A stretch of 64,000 nt of DNA from contig NZ_BACI01000033.1 in assembly GCF_000225505.1 (NCBI RefSeq), positions 62,001 through 126,000 on the forward strand, written 5' to 3'. The notes under the pieces are model-generated. The model searched no databases, was not told the origin of the DNA, and was given only the letters and a program-made list of their open reading frames with translations. Numbering within the stretch: the stretch's first letter is position 1; each line of letters opens with the position of its first letter. The DNA comes from Gordonia alkanivorans NBRC 16433. GTDB lineage: Bacteria; Actinomycetota; Actinomycetes; Mycobacteriales; Mycobacteriaceae. The translations under genes were made by a program, and so were the position numbers. Below, piece by piece: positions 34,895 to 48,443 of this stretch.

Positions 34895-35770
34895 TCAGCG
34901 GTCGCGGGGTACCACCATCACCGGGCCTCGGGCCGAACGCAGGACCGAGAGGCTCGTCGAGCCCAGTCTCATGGCCGCGAAACCGCCGCGACCGCGCGCG
35001 CCCACGACGAGCAGTTGCGCAGCCTGGGCGTGGTCGAGCAAGGCGCGGGCAGGGCGGTCCCTGGTCACGGCACAGCGGACGGTGACCTGCGGATATCGGC
35101 GGCGCACCTCGTCGAGTTCGGCGTCGAGCCAGGCGTCGGCGCGGCTGCGGCGGCTCGGCCACTCGGACATCGTGCACGGCACGGACATGTCGGCGACATC
35201 GGTGTCGCACCAGGCGTGGACGACGGTGACCGGGACGCCGCGCAGGTCGGCCGCGGCGAACGCGGCGTCGACGGCGACTCGACCGCCCGGGGAGCCGTCG
35301 GTGCCGACCGCGATGCTCGCCTGGGACCAGTTCGACGTGGAGTCCCGGACGACCGTCAGCGGACATCTGCAGTGCTCGGCGAGTGCGGTGGTGATCGTGC
35401 CGAGGGCCACGCGGTGACCGGCCATGTGCCCGCGGTTGCCGACTACGAGCAGTCGGGCTCGATCCGATGCCTCGAGCAGGGCGGTGACCGGCGGGGAGTC
35501 GACGACCTGGGTCGTGATCTTCAGCGGGTCGGTTGAGTCGCTCGAGTCCTCGGCGACGCGGCGTGCCTCCGCCAGGGCGCGTTCGCATCGGGCTCGTAGC
35601 GGTTCGAGGACGTACGGATCGTCCGCCGAGAGATTCGCCGACGCGATCATCTCGATCTCCGACCGATGGAGGGCGGCGTCGCGCGCGGCCCAGCGGGCGG
35701 CGGCGCGGGCGGTGGCAGACCCGTCGACGCCGACGACGACAGGTCCGTCGGTGAATCTGGATGCGGTCAC
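34895..35770 (-). CDS. Tandem-domain universal stress protein
   Basis: The 291-residue protein contains two UspA domains, each with the ATP-binding pattern G-x2-G-x9-G(S/T): GNRGHMAGHRVALGT and GARGRGGFAAMRLGS. Tandem Usp proteins in mycobacteria bind ATP or cAMP, and many belong to the DevR dormancy regulon. It starts with GTG 35770 after AGGGGGAC; an open frame reaches back to 35899. Two tandem DevR-like boxes lie at 35861-35902, and devR itself is the next gene upstream, so hypoxia or redox control is likely. Confidence 0.93.
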   Translation of the reverse strand: MTASRFTDGPVVVGVDGSATARAAARWAARDAALHRSEIEMIASANLSADDPYVLEPLRARCERALAEARRVAEDSSDSTDPLKITTQVVDSPPVTALLEASDRARLLVVGNRGHMAGHRVALGTITTALAEHCRCPLTVVRDSTSNWSQASIAVGTDGSPGGRVAVDAAFAAADLRGVPVTVVHAWCDTDVADMSVPCTMSEWPSRRSRADAWLDAELDEVRRRYPQVTVRCAVTRDRPARALLDHAQAAQLLVVGARGRGGFAAMRLGSTSLSVLRSARGPVMVVPRDR

Positions 35771-35860
35771 ACGGCAGTCCCCCTGGAGGTCCACGCATCG
35801 GGTGCCGGGGTGCCGGCATCGCCCGTGTAATCCAGTAGATGCCCCGGCGAGGGGTGAGTC

Positions 35861-35902
35861 ACCGGGTAAAGAGTCCCGTTGGATGGGGACCAATGACACG
35901 TG
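35861..35902. promoter_or_regulatory. Two tandem DevR/DosR-like boxes
   Basis: Read against the 20-base consensus TTSGGGACTWWAGTCCCSAA, window 35861-35880 matches 12 positions on the minus strand with a perfect SGGGACT half-site. Window 35883-35902 matches 13 on the plus strand. The boxes are offset by exactly 22 bases (two helical turns) and lie about 90-130 bases upstream of the universal stress gene. Matches were counted by eye. Confidence 0.5.
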
Positions 35903-35953
35903 TCGTGCTCTAACCCGCGGGATATGGTACGCGAATCACTCGCGAGCCTCGAC

Positions 35954-36601
35954 TCAGTGCGCGTGACCCCGTCGCGCCGCTTTGGTGGCGTACACCGCCG
36001 CCTGCGTACGGCGCTCCATGCCGAGTTTGCCCAGCAGCCGGGACACGTAGTTCTTCACGGTCTTCTCCGCGAGATGCATCCGGGCGGCGATCTGCCGATT
36101 GGTCAGGCCCTCGCCGAGGAGGGCGAGCAGGGTGCTCTCCTGCTCGCTCAATCCGTCGCCGGGCTTTTCCTCTTTCTCGCGTTGGGTGCGCAACCGGTCC
36201 ATCAGGGCTGCGGCCGCGCGGTTGTCGAGCAACGACCGTCCGGCGCCGACATCGGTGATGGCGCGGGCGAGTTCCATGCCGGTGATGTCCTTGATGACGT
36301 ACCCGCTGGCGCCGGCGAGGATCGCGTCCATCATGGCCTCGTCGTCGGTCATCGAGGTCAGGATCAGGCAGCGCAACCCGTCGACTCGGCTGAGCAAGTC
36401 GCGGCACAGTTCGATCCCGTTGCCGTCGGGTAGGCGGACGTCGAGGACCGCGACGTCCGGTTGCACGGTCGGTATGCGGGCGAGGGCCTGCGCGCAGGTC
36501 GCGGCCTCGCCGACGACCCGGACGTTGTCATCGTGGTCCAGGAGTTCGACGAGACCCCGCCGGACGATCTCGTGGTCATCGACGAGGAAAACCGAGAACA
36601 T
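35954..36601 (-). CDS. devR: Dormancy response regulator DevR/DosR
   Basis: The 215-residue NarL/FixJ-type regulator aligns closely with M. tuberculosis Dev[18 protein letters not shown], phospho-acceptor D54 in [37 protein letters not shown], and a LuxR helix-turn-helix with [21 protein letters not shown] chose ATG 36601 rather than the upstream GTG because it puts the aspartate at 54 as in DevR and lies just behind GGAGGGAGGTG. It faces devS divergently, whereas M. tuberculosis has both in one operon. It would activate hypoxia, NO or CO genes such as the downstream universal stress gene. Confidence 0.95.
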   Translation of the reverse strand: MFSVFLVDDHEIVRRGLVELLDHDDNVRVVGEAATCAQALARIPTVQPDVAVLDVRLPDGNGIELCRDLLSRVDGLRCLILTSMTDDEAMMDAILAGASGYVIKDITGMELARAITDVGAGRSLLDNRAAAALMDRLRTQREKEEKPGDGLSEQESTLLALLGEGLTNRQIAARMHLAEKTVKNYVSRLLGKLGMERRTQAAVYATKAARRGHAH

Positions 36602-36646
36602 CGGCCACACCTCCCTCCGGCGCAGGTGCCGTGAGACGAATTGTAG

Positions 36647-38575
<1,929 letters not shown>

Positions 38576-38603
38576 GGAGACAGCGCTGCCGGGTGAGGAC
38601 GGT

Positions 38604-38768
38604 TCACGGACCGGTGCCCGGTTCGGCCGGCAGTCGCCAGGCCGAGGTCCGTTCGGTCACCCATGCCACGGCCTGCACTCCTGAAAGGAGGCCGAAGAGC
38701 ACGATGAGCCAGATGGACAGGCCGACGAGCGCGCAGACCGCGAAGGCTGCGAGGAAAACGACGAGCAC
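38604..38768 (-). CDS. Possible small membrane protein
   Basis: The frame from GTG 38768 to the stop at 38604 gives 54 residues with a long hydrophobic segment (LVVFLAAFAVCALVGLSIWL, IVLFGLLSG) and a polar tail. The coding sense is good, but the only clear ribosome site (GGGAGGTGA, about 38786-38794) precedes a GTG in a different frame, and an in-frame TGA lies just upstream. The start is therefore doubtful, or the 5' end is frameshifted. The rest of the 360-base gap between devS and the PIG-L gene holds nothing else I recognise. Confidence 0.35.
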   Translation of the reverse strand: MLVVFLAAFAVCALVGLSIWLIVLFGLLSGVQAVAWVTERTSAWRLPAEPGTGP

Positions 38769-38935
38769 ACCGGTGAGCGTGATGACCGGTCACCTCCCGA
38801 CTGTCTCGGAGGGGACTCTCCCGGGCGTTCGAGAGACTGACCCCCCTACCTTCTCGTGTCGACGGCGTTTCCGGGAGGGCCCAAGGTCACAAGTCGACAG
38901 GGCCAACCTCGGGACCCTGCTGGTGTCCGGGCCGG

Positions 38936-39619
38936 TCAGCGGGTTCGCTTGAGCTCGAACCCGGCGACCCGTACGTCGTCCCGTGGCGCGGTCGCCCGGT
39001 CGATCTGGGCGCGGGCCTGATCGAGGACGGGCGTATCCGGGTCGAGGACCGACAGGTAGCGGTCGTGCGCGGCGAGGGACCGGACGGCCACTTCGAACTG
39101 CGCGTCGACGTCGACCGCATGGGTTGCCGCCGGCCCGTTCTCGAACAGCCACGCCGGAACCTCGCCGGAATGGGCCGTCAAGGCGTCGTAGGCGTCGAGC
39201 ACCGCCGCGGCGAACTCCATGTGGTCGCGCTGGTTCGGTTGGCCGGGCGCCCACTCCGGTCCGCCGTAGAGCGACAGGATGACCTGCGGCGCAATGCGTT
39301 CGACGGTCTCGGTGATCTTCGCGCGCAGTTCGGGGGTGTTGCGGATGTCGCTGTCGGGGAAACCCCAGAACTCCACCTCGTCGACCCCGACGATCTTCGC
39401 CGACGCACGCTGTTCGGCTTCCCGGAGTGGGCCGCATTCCGCCGGTGTCATGCCCTCGATCCCGCGTTCGCCGCTGGAGGCGAGCGCGTAGACCACACGC
39501 TTGCCCTCGCCGGTCCAGCGCGCGACCGCGGCGGCCATGCCGTACTCCGGGTCGTCGGGATGGGCGACGAGGACGAGCGCTGTCTGCCAGTCCGTGGGGA
39601 AGGGCTCCGGTGAGGTCAT
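38936..39619 (-). CDS. PIG-L (LmbE-like) family deacetylase
   Basis: The 227-residue protein has the metal motif AHPDDPEYG near its N-terminus and the downstream NQRDHMEF, placing it in the same zinc-dependent family as Mca and MshB. The substrate is likely an N-acetyl sugar or related amide, but it is not predictable. It lacks Mca-specific features. It starts at ATG 39619, 13 bases downstream of the fumC stop on the same strand, so it may be the last gene of the fumarase operon. Confidence 0.88.
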   Translation of the reverse strand: MTSPEPFPTDWQTALVLVAHPDDPEYGMAAAVARWTGEGKRVVYALASSGERGIEGMTPAECGPLREAEQRASAKIVGVDEVEFWGFPDSDIRNTPELRAKITETVERIAPQVILSLYGGPEWAPGQPNQRDHMEFAAAVLDAYDALTAHSGEVPAWLFENGPAATHAVDVDAQFEVAVRSLAAHDRYLSVLDPDTPVLDQARAQIDRATAPRDDVRVAGFELKRTR

Positions 39620-39632
39620 GACCAGACGGTAC

Positions 39633-41045
39633 TCAGCGTTCCCGGTCGAGGTTGGCCATCTTGAGCACATCGAGACGTGCGTCGAGTTCCTCCTCGCTGA
39701 GCTTGTCGCCCACGAGGCCGCGATCGATGACGGTCTGCCGGATCGTCTTGCCCTCCTTGAGCGCCTGCTTGGCGACCGCGGCGGCCTCCTCGTAGCCGAT
39801 CGCGCTGTTCAGCGGTGTGACGATCGACGGGGAGCTCTCGGCGAGGGTGCGGAGGCGATCGACGTTGGCCTCCAACCCGGAGATGCAGCGGTCGGCGAAC
39901 AGCCGGGACACGTTGGCCAGCAACTTGAGTGACTCGAGCACGTTACGGGCCATCATCGGGATGTAGACGTTGAGCTCGAAGGCGCCGTTGCCGCCGCCCC
40001 AGGTGACCGCCGCGTCGTTGCCGACGACCTGCGCGGCGACCTGCGTGACCGCTTCGGGCAGAACGGGATTGACCTTGCCCGGCATGATCGAGCTGCCCGG
40101 CTGGAGGTCGGGGAGCAGGATCTCGCCCAGGCCGGTCAGCGGTCCCGAGCCCATCCACCGGACGTCGTTGGCGATCTTGGTGAGCGATACCGCGATCGTC
40201 TTCAGCTGCCCGGACAGTTCGACGAGGCCGTCGCGGGCGGCCTGCGCCTCGAAGTTGTCCTTGGCGAGGGAGAGTTCCTCGACGCCGGTGCGGCGGACGA
40301 GTTCGGCGACCACCTTGGTGCCGAACCCGGCCGGGGCGTTGAGCCCGGTGCCGACCGCGGTGCCGCCGATGGGCAGTTCGCCGACACGCGGGAGGGTCGC
40401 GGTGACGCGCTCGATGCCCGCCTCGACCTGCCGTGCGTATCCGGCGAATTCCTGACCCAGGGTCACCGGCACCGCGTCCATCAGGTGGGTGCGGCCGCTC
40501 TTGACGACGTCACGCCACTCGGTCGCTTTGTCCGCCAGGGACTTCCGGAGATGCTCGAGTGCCGGGACGAGATCGGTGACGACCGCCTCGGTCGCCGCGA
40601 CATGGGTGGCGGTGGGGAAGGTGTCGTTCGACGACTGCGACATGTTGACGTGATCGTTGGGGTGCACGTCGACGCCGTTGGCCTTCGCGATCGACGCGAT
40701 GACCTCGTTGGTGTTCATGTTCGAACTCGTGCCCGATCCGGTCTGGAAGACGTCGATCGGGAACTGGTCGTCGTGTTTGCCGTCGGCGATCTCGGTGGCC
40801 GCCGCGATGATCGCGTCGGCCCGCTCCGCGTCGAGCAGTCCGAGATCGGAGTTGACCGTGGCACAGGCCGCCTTCAACAGGCCCATCGCGCGGATCTGCG
40901 TCCGTTCCAGCGGGCGGTGGCTGATGGGGAAGTTCTCCACCGCGCGCTGGGTCTGGGCGCGCCACAGAGCATCGATGGGGACCTGCACCTCGCCCATCGT
41001 GTCGTGCTCGGTGCGGAATTCCTGCTTGCCCTGTGCCTGGGTCAT
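39633..41045 (-). CDS. fumC: Class II fumarate hydratase
   Basis: FumC reversibly hydrates fumarate to malate in the TCA cycle and needs no iron-sulfur cluster. The 470-residue protein has the superfamily signature [11 protein letters not shown] at 317-327, GRTHLMDA at 184-191 and [11 protein letters not shown] at 136-146. It starts at ATG 41045 with GAAGGAG ten bases upstream, only 7 bases after the stop of a class I fumarase. It corresponds to Rv1098c. Confidence 0.96.
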   Translation of the reverse strand: MTQAQGKQEFRTEHDTMGEVQVPIDALWRAQTQRAVENFPISHRPLERTQIRAMGLLKAACATVNSDLGLLDAERADAIIAAATEIADGKHDDQFPIDVFQTGSGTSSNMNTNEVIASIAKANGVDVHPNDHVNMSQSSNDTFPTATHVAATEAVVTDLVPALEHLRKSLADKATEWRDVVKSGRTHLMDAVPVTLGQEFAGYARQVEAGIERVTATLPRVGELPIGGTAVGTGLNAPAGFGTKVVAELVRRTGVEELSLAKDNFEAQAARDGLVELSGQLKTIAVSLTKIANDVRWMGSGPLTGLGEILLPDLQPGSSIMPGKVNPVLPEAVTQVAAQVVGNDAAVTWGGGNGAFELNVYIPMMARNVLESLKLLANVSRLFADRCISGLEANVDRLRTLAESSPSIVTPLNSAIGYEEAAAVAKQALKEGKTIRQTVIDRGLVGDKLSEEELDARLDVLKMANLDRER

Positions 41046-41052
41046 AGGTGTT

Positions 41053-42750
<1,698 letters not shown>

Positions 42751-42868
42751 GCACCGGATCGTATCGCCCCAGCAGAACGGCCCCACGTCAGAGGTGACCG
42801 GACTCGTGAGGTGGATCACGGTCACGGCTCCCCGACGCGGGGCCGGTGCTGGGTCTGAGACGAAGGTG

Positions 42869-43864
42869 TCAGAGATTGATGCGGGCGTACTCGCGCAGCT
42901 TCGCCGGCTTGTGGACGGCCTCGATGCGGCGGACGGTGCCCGACTTGGAGCGCATGACCAGCGAACGGGTCGTCGCACCGTTGGGGCGGTAGGTGACGCC
43001 GCGCAGCATGTCGCCGTTGGTCACGCCGGTCGCGCAGAAGAAGGAGTTCTCGCCGCTCACCAGGATGTCGTTGGTGAGGACGCGGTCGAGGTCGTGGCCG
43101 GCGTCGATGGCCTTCTGGCGCTCCTCGTCGTTGCGCGGCCACAGCTTGCCCTGGATCTCGCCGCCCATGCACTTCATCGCCACGGCGGTGATGATGCCCT
43201 CGGGGGTGCCGCCGACGCCCATGAGCATGTCGACGGTCGAGTAGTCGTCGGCGGCCGCGACCGCTCCGGCCACGTCGCCGTCGGAGATGAGGCGGATCTT
43301 GGCGCCGGCCTGGCGGATCTCGCCGATGAGGTCGGCGTGACGGGGGCGATCGAGGACGATGACGGTCAGGTCGGCCACGTCGATGCCCTTGGCCTTGGCG
43401 ACCGAGTTGATGTTCCACTCGACCGACTCGTTGATGTTGATGGCGCCCTTGGCGTCGGGACCGACGGCGATCTTGTCCATGTAGAAGACGGCCGAAGGGT
43501 CGTACATGGTGCCGCGCTCGCTGACCGCGATCACCGAGATCGAGTTGGGCCGGCCCTCGGCCATCAGGGTGGTGCCGTCGATGGGGTCGACCGCGACGTC
43601 GCAGTCGGGGCCCTCGCCGTTGCCGACCTCCTCGCCGTTGTACAGCATCGGCGCCTCGTCCTTCTCGCCCTCGCCGATCACGACGACGCCGCGCATCGAC
43701 ACCGTCGAAAGGAGCTGACGCATCGCGTCGACCGCCGCGCCGTCGCCGCCGTTCTTGTCGCCGCGACCAACCCACCGGCCGGCAGCGAGTGCAGCCGACT
43801 CGGTCACGCGGACCAGTTCCATCGCGAGGTTGCGATCGGGTGCTTGGTGGCTGCTGGCTGTCAT
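42869..43864 (-). CDS. glpX: Class II fructose-1,6-bisphosphatase
   Basis: GlpX dephosphorylates fructose 1,6-bisphosphate in gluconeogenesis and is the mycobacterial enzyme for this step (Rv1099c). The 331-residue protein has [12 protein letters not shown], the metal motif [12 protein letters not shown] and [15 protein letters not shown]. It lies upstream of fumA-fumC with 118 bases between and is divergent from a DUF4245 gene. Confidence 0.95.
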   Translation of the reverse strand: MTASSHQAPDRNLAMELVRVTESAALAAGRWVGRGDKNGGDGAAVDAMRQLLSTVSMRGVVVIGEGEKDEAPMLYNGEEVGNGEGPDCDVAVDPIDGTTLMAEGRPNSISVIAVSERGTMYDPSAVFYMDKIAVGPDAKGAININESVEWNINSVAKAKGIDVADLTVIVLDRPRHADLIGEIRQAGAKIRLISDGDVAGAVAAADDYSTVDMLMGVGGTPEGIITAVAMKCMGGEIQGKLWPRNDEERQKAIDAGHDLDRVLTNDILVSGENSFFCATGVTNGDMLRGVTYRPNGATTRSLVMRSKSGTVRRIEAVHKPAKLREYARINL

Positions 43865-44008
43865 CGGCTTCGGCTCCTCAGGTGTGGCCCGGATCCCAGT
43901 GGGGCGCAGCCCTTGGGATCCGTGGGTGTGGCGGTGATCTCAGGGATCATCCTTGCATGTCACACCGGCCGTTCGGTGACTGACCCTGGTGGTGGGATAC
44001 TCGGCCTC

Positions 44009-44584
44009 ATGGCAGACAAACCGCGCATTCTCATCAACGGCAAGGACATGTTCTGGTCGTTGGTGCCGCTGCTCGCGCTCATCGCGTTGGTGGCGATCGC
44101 GTCGGGGAATTGCTCGGTCGGACTGAACCAGGACCCGGCGGACAGCAAGGTGCCCGCGTTCGACGTGGTCACCGCATTGGACGCCGACGCCCGACAGATG
44201 CCGTTCCCGATCCGCCGCCCGCCGACACCGGAGGGATGGAAGCCGAACTCCGGCTCGTCGGACGCGATCGAGGGACACCGGGTCAGCACGGTCGGCTGGC
44301 TCAGCGCGAGTAAGGCCTACGTGCAGCTGAGCCAGACCGACGCGTCGGAGGACCTGCTGGTGCCGTACCTCGGTGGCAGCGGGACCGACTACGGCGACGT
44401 CGGTGCAACCGGCACCCGCGAGGCGGGCGGCCGGCAATGGGTGACCTACGAGACCGCCGAGGGCAAGAAGTTCTGGATCACCGATTTCGGCAACGTGCGC
44501 GTGGGCGTGCTGTCCCGCGGACCCGACGCCGACATCGAGACGATCGCGGCGTCGGTGGCGACGCAGCAGCCGCTCGACGCCTGA
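44009..44584 (+). CDS. DUF4245 membrane-anchored protein (Rv1100-like)
   Basis: The 191-residue protein has one N-terminal transmembrane helix (about residues 15-32, WSLVPLLALIALVAIASG) and an extracytoplasmic DUF4245 domain with FPIRRPPTPEGWKPNS and VTYETAEGKKFWI. Function unknown. ATG 44009 follows a GATACT -10-like box by about nine bases, so the message may be leaderless. Longer open frames upstream run antisense to glpX and are ignored. It is divergent from glpX, as in M. tuberculosis. Confidence 0.88.
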   Translation: MADKPRILINGKDMFWSLVPLLALIALVAIASGNCSVGLNQDPADSKVPAFDVVTALDADARQMPFPIRRPPTPEGWKPNSGSSDAIEGHRVSTVGWLSASKAYVQLSQTDASEDLLVPYLGGSGTDYGDVGATGTREAGGRQWVTYETAEGKKFWITDFGNVRVGVLSRGPDADIETIAASVATQQPLDA

Positions 44585-44798
44585 GCGCGGAGAACCGCCC
44601 GCGGAAAGCGCCGCTGAGAACCGCCCCCCAAGAGCACCCTCCAGAGAGTCTCCGACGACGATATGTCGTCGGCGCTTCTGCACAGGGTGCTGTCCAGGGG
44701 CGGTTTGCAGTTGCGAGGGCGAGAGTCGCGTGATCGAGTAGCCGACTACTCGCGAGATCTCCTGCGTCCGGTCATAGCGTCTGGTTCGGGAGGCGCTC

Positions 44799-45119
44799 AT
44801 GTCCGCGAGAATCTGGCACAGGTACATGTGGACACCGGCCTCGTCGCTGTCTGCCCACGCCGACGCATGGCTGTCGGTCGTGTGGGCACGGCTCGTTCTC
44901 GTCGCGGTTCTCGTCGCGCTGCTCGTGATCGTGGTCCCGGCGTACGGGGCCGGTGCGGCCGCTGCGACGACCGGCGGTCGGGTGATCAGCGTGCCGTGTG
45001 CGCGCGTCGACTCGCCGGCCGACCGGCGGGAATCGCTGCTGGTCGTCGGTCATCGCGCCGCGGAGGGTCGATTCCACGCGACCACCATCGACCGGCAGGC
45101 ACTACTCGGATTCGGGTGA
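44799..45119 (+). CDS. Small hypothetical membrane protein
   Basis: The 106-residue protein has one strongly hydrophobic helix (VLVAVLVALLVIVVPAYGAG, about residues 33-52) and a short extracytoplasmic domain with one cysteine. GGGAGG precedes ATG 44799 at good spacing. I do not recognise a family. It is convergent with xseB, with a single base between the stops. The 214 bases upstream hold a CCGACGAC/GTCGTCGG palindrome at 44652-44672 and no gene. Confidence 0.65.
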   Translation: MSARIWHRYMWTPASSLSAHADAWLSVVWARLVLVAVLVALLVIVVPAYGAGAAAATTGGRVISVPCARVDSPADRRESLLVVGHRAAEGRFHATTIDRQALLGFG

Positions 45120-45120
45120 C

Positions 45121-45378
45121 CTACTCGTTGTCGTCCGGATCGGCCGAATTCTTCTGCGCGATCACGGTTTCGATGCGTTCACGCGCCCCGCGGAGGTGTT
45201 CCTCGCAGCGCGTCGCGAGCGCCTCGCCCCGCTCCCACAGGGCCAGCGAGGTGTCGAGATCGAGGCCGCCGTGCTCGAGCGTGCCGACGATGTCGGCGAG
45301 CTCGTCGCGCGCCTCCTCGTAGCCGAGTTCGGCAACCGGCGTGTACTCCTCGCCGGTGTCGTCACTGTCGGTGCTCAC
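45121..45378 (-). CDS. xseB: Exodeoxyribonuclease VII small subunit
   Basis: The 85-residue protein has the XseB signature [20 protein letters not shown], followed by [20 protein letters not shown]. It forms the helical small subunit that binds XseA in the single-strand nuclease ExoVII. Its ATG overlaps the xseA stop (45375-45378), giving a coupled pair. Confidence 0.95.
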   Translation of the reverse strand: MSTDSDDTGEEYTPVAELGYEEARDELADIVGTLEHGGLDLDTSLALWERGEALATRCEEHLRGARERIETVIAQKNSADPDDNE

Positions 45379-46643
45379 GAATCTCCTTCGTCGTCAGGGG
45401 AAGTGGAGGTGTGTGCCTCGGTCGCGGTGACGGTGGCCCGCGCCGCGCCGTCGGCGACCCGGATACGCAATTCGGCGCCCGCGGGCAGATCGTCGAGCGT
45501 GCTGACCACGTGGGTCACGTCGGTGTCGGTGCGCTGCACCACGGCGTAACCGCGAGCGAGGGTCTGCGCCGGGCCCAGCGTCGACAGCCGGGCGGCCAGA
45601 TGCTCGTGGCGGCGGTCCTCGGTGTCGACATGACGCAGGACGTCGCGCCGCAGCGCGCGCAGCAGCTCGGCTACGTTCACGGACTCCTGGTCGACGATCA
45701 CACCGGGCCGGGCCAGAACCGGGCGTCGTCGGAGTCCGTCGATGACCCCGGTCTCGCGACGCACCCAGTTGCGTAACGCCTGTGCGCTGCGCCGGCGCAG
45801 TTCGTCGATCCCGGCGAGTTCGGCCTCGACGTCGGGAACCACTCGTTTGGCGGCGTCGGTCGGAGTCGCCGCACGCAGATCGGCGACGAGATCGAGCAGC
45901 GGGTTGTCTGGCTCGTGCCCGATCGCGCTGACCACCGGTGTGCGACACCGGGACACCGCGCGCAGCAATGCCTCGTCGGAGAACGGCAGCAGATCCTCGA
46001 CGCTGCCGCCGCCGCGCGCGATGATGATGACCTCGACGTCGGGATGCGCGTCGAGGTCCGCGAGATGGGTGAGGATGCGCGCCACCGCCGTGGGCCCCTG
46101 GACGGGTGCCTCACGGACGTCGAAGCGGACCGCCGACCACCGGTCGGTGGCGACGCTGACCACGTCACGCTGCGCGGCGCTGGCCCGCCCGCTGATCAAT
46201 CCGATCGAGCGCGGGAGGAACGGCAGCGGACGTTTGAGCCGGGCGTCGAACAGGCCCTCGGCGGCCAGCAACTGCCGGAGGCGTTCGATCCGCAGGAGCA
46301 GTTCACCGACGCCGACCGCACGGATGTCGCTGACCCGCAGCGACACCGTGCCCCGGCCGGTGTAGTAGCTCGGCCGGCCCAGTACGACGACGTGACTGCC
46401 GTCGGTCAGCGGAACCTCGGTGCGCGACAACAGGTCCGGGCTGCATGTCACCGAGATGGAGATGTCGGCAGCCGGGTCCCGCAGAGTGAGGAACGCCGTG
46501 CGGGTACCGGGGCGCCGGCTGATCTGGGTGACCTGACCCTCCACCCAGATCTGGCCCAACCGGTGAATCCAGTCGGCGATCTTGGTGTTGACCGTGCGTA
46601 CCGGCCACGGATTCTCGGCCGAGTTCGGCGAGGTCCCGGTCAC
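45375..46643 (-). CDS. xseA: Exodeoxyribonuclease VII large subunit
   Basis: XseA is the catalytic subunit of ExoVII, degrading single-stranded DNA from both ends into oligonucleotides during repair. The 422-residue protein has an N-terminal OB-fold ([20 protein letters not shown]), the nuclease core with [30 protein letters not shown] and [14 protein letters not shown], and a helical C-terminal half. It overlaps both the upstream Rv1109c-like gene and xseB by a few bases, making a three-gene operon. Confidence 0.95.
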   Translation of the reverse strand: MTGTSPNSAENPWPVRTVNTKIADWIHRLGQIWVEGQVTQISRRPGTRTAFLTLRDPAADISISVTCSPDLLSRTEVPLTDGSHVVVLGRPSYYTGRGTVSLRVSDIRAVGVGELLLRIERLRQLLAAEGLFDARLKRPLPFLPRSIGLISGRASAAQRDVVSVATDRWSAVRFDVREAPVQGPTAVARILTHLADLDAHPDVEVIIIARGGGSVEDLLPFSDEALLRAVSRCRTPVVSAIGHEPDNPLLDLVADLRAATPTDAAKRVVPDVEAELAGIDELRRRSAQALRNWVRRETGVIDGLRRRPVLARPGVIVDQESVNVAELLRALRRDVLRHVDTEDRRHEHLAARLSTLGPAQTLARGYAVVQRTDTDVTHVVSTLDDLPAGAELRIRVADGAARATVTATEAHTSTSPDDEGDS

Positions 46644-47425
46644 GCCTCGGTGGAGCGCTTGTTCTGCGAGGCGATCCGGTTCTCCAGCATCGTCACGAAC
46701 GGCGCGCGGCCACGGTTGGCCTTCTCGTAGTCGACGAGGCTCTCGAGGTCGTCGGTGTCGACCGTCCGCAGACGTGCACGCAGCTGTGCCAGGGTCAGCG
46801 TGTCGTAGTCGATGAGGACGACGATCTCGGGTGCCGCCCCGTTCTTCGGCTTGTCCGCACGCGTCGCCGGCTTCTTCTCGGCGGCGTCCACGACGTCCTC
46901 GGGTGCCGAGCTGTACAGCGCGAAACGACCGGCGTCGGCGCGCGGCGGCGCGGCCAGGTCGGCGTCGGAGGCCTCCGCGTCGACCTCGGTGGTCTTGGTG
47001 GCACCGCCGGTCCTGGTGGCTTTGGTCACTTTTGCGGGCTTGGTGGACGTCACGGCCTCGCCGGGCTGGTCCCCCGGATCGTTGCCGTCGGCGGCGGCCT
47101 CGACCTCGTCGACGATGCTGGTGGGCTTCTCGATCGGTACGTCACCGGCGTGGGCGTCGGCGCCGGGTTCCGGGGTCTCGTCGTCCTCGTCGAAGCGGGC
47201 CCACGCGGGCTGCTCGCTGGGCTTGTCGAACAGCATCCCCAGGGCGGCGTCGCCCTTGATGGCGAGTTCGGCGATGTTCTGCTGCGCCCGCATACCTGCC
47301 TGCAGGGTCTGGCTGACCGCTGTCATCGGGAGGGTGACGAGCAGCGCGGGAAGCTTGCGCGTCTCCTCGAGGGCGGTGACGATCAGACCTGCGGCGATAC
47401 GGGCCGGGTAGGGTGCGCGATCCAT
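46640..47425 (-). CDS. Lipid droplet-associated protein family (Rv1109c-like)
   Basis: The 261-residue protein has an N-terminal amphipathic/hydrophobic region ([33 protein letters not shown]), an acidic low-complexity Ala/Asp/Thr middle, and a C-terminal block [19 protein letters not shown] with [20 protein letters not shown]. The family is annotated as lipid droplet-associated in actinobacteria; the C-terminal block resembles small DNA/RNA-associated helical modules. It starts at ATG 47425, divergent from ispH, and overlaps xseA by four bases. Confidence 0.82.
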   Translation of the reverse strand: MDRAPYPARIAAGLIVTALEETRKLPALLVTLPMTAVSQTLQAGMRAQQNIAELAIKGDAALGMLFDKPSEQPAWARFDEDDETPEPGADAHAGDVPIEKPTSIVDEVEAAADGNDPGDQPGEAVTSTKPAKVTKATRTGGATKTTEVDAEASDADLAAPPRADAGRFALYSSAPEDVVDAAEKKPATRADKPKNGAAPEIVVLIDYDTLTLAQLRARLRTVDTDDLESLVDYEKANRGRAPFVTMLENRIASQNKRSTEA

Positions 47426-47477
47426 GCCAACACTCTGCCATCAAAGGGCACTCGTCTGTAACCCGTACCCTGGAGAC

Positions 47478-48431
47478 ATGTCTGAGACGAAGCGTGTCCT
47501 GCTCGCCGAACCCCGCGGTTACTGCGCGGGTGTCGACCGCGCGGTGGAGACGGTCGAGCGCGCCCTTGACAAGCACGGCGCTCCCGTCTACGTCCGCAAG
47601 GAGATCGTGCACAACCGGCACGTGGTCGAGACCCTTGCCGACCGCGGGGCGATCTTCGTGGGGGAGACCGACGAGGTGCCCGAGGGTGCGATCGTCGTGT
47701 TCTCGGCCCATGGCGTGTCGCCGCAGGTCCATGCGTCCGCCGCGGAACGGAATCTGAGGACCATCGACGCGACCTGCCCGCTGGTGACGAAGGTGCACCA
47801 GGAGGCCAAGCGATTCGCGCGGGACGACTACGACATCCTGCTGATCGGTCACGAGGGCCACGAAGAGGTCGAGGGGACGGCCGGTGAGGCCCCCCAGCAC
47901 ATCCAGCTCGTCGACGGCCCGGACAGCGTCGACTCGGTGACCGTGCGCGACGAGTCCAAGCTGGTCTGGCTGTCGCAGACGACGCTGTCGGTCGACGAGA
48001 CCATGGAGACGGTGCGTCGCCTGCGGGAGAAGTTCCCGCTGCTCAACGATCCGCCCAGCGACGACATCTGCTACGCCACCCAGAACCGTCAGGTCGCCGT
48101 GAAGGCGATGGCGCCCGAGTGCGATCTCGTCATCGTGGTCGGTTCGCAGAACTCGTCGAACTCGGTTCGCCTGGTCGAGGTCGCCCTGCAGGCCGGTGCC
48201 AAGGCAGGTCATCTGGTCGACTATGCCCGTGAGATCGACGACACCTGGCTCGAGGGTGTGAACACCGTCGGCGTCACCTCCGGTGCATCGGTGCCCGAGG
48301 TCCTCGTCCGCGGCGTGCTCGACTACCTCGCCGAGCGCGGCTACGACACGGTGGAGACCGTCAACACGGCCAACGAGACCCTCACCTTCGCGCTGCCGCG
48401 CGAGCTGCGTCCCGCGCGGACATCCGGCTGA
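47478..48431 (+). CDS. ispH: 4-Hydroxy-3-methylbut-2-enyl diphosphate reductase
   Basis: IspH (LytB) performs the last step of the MEP isoprenoid pathway, reducing HMBPP to IPP and DMAPP with a [4Fe-4S] cluster. The 317-residue protein has the three cluster cysteines C16 (GYCAGV), C100 (DATCPLV) and C198 (DICYAT), plus the active-site segments [12 protein letters not shown] and [12 protein letters not shown] 47478 follows GGAG closely; an 18-residue upstream extension is unlikely. It marks the end of the Rv1075-Rv1110-like block; the next gene belongs to ESX-4. Confidence 0.96.
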   Translation: MSETKRVLLAEPRGYCAGVDRAVETVERALDKHGAPVYVRKEIVHNRHVVETLADRGAIFVGETDEVPEGAIVVFSAHGVSPQVHASAAERNLRTIDATCPLVTKVHQEAKRFARDDYDILLIGHEGHEEVEGTAGEAPQHIQLVDGPDSVDSVTVRDESKLVWLSQTTLSVDETMETVRRLREKFPLLNDPPSDDICYATQNRQVAVKAMAPECDLVIVVGSQNSSNSVRLVEVALQAGAKAGHLVDYAREIDDTWLEGVNTVGVTSGASVPEVLVRGVLDYLAERGYDTVETVNTANETLTFALPRELRPARTSG

Positions 48432-48443
48432 GAACCTCCCCGA

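Noticed and set aside
42794..44008. Upstream extension of the DUF4245 protein to 596 residues
   Set aside because: It overlaps glpX antisense; the membrane helix and DUF4245 domain begin right after ATG 44009.
44652..44672. Terminator after the DUF4245 gene
   Set aside because: The 8-bp palindrome is about 70 bases past the stop with no T tract; too weak to call.
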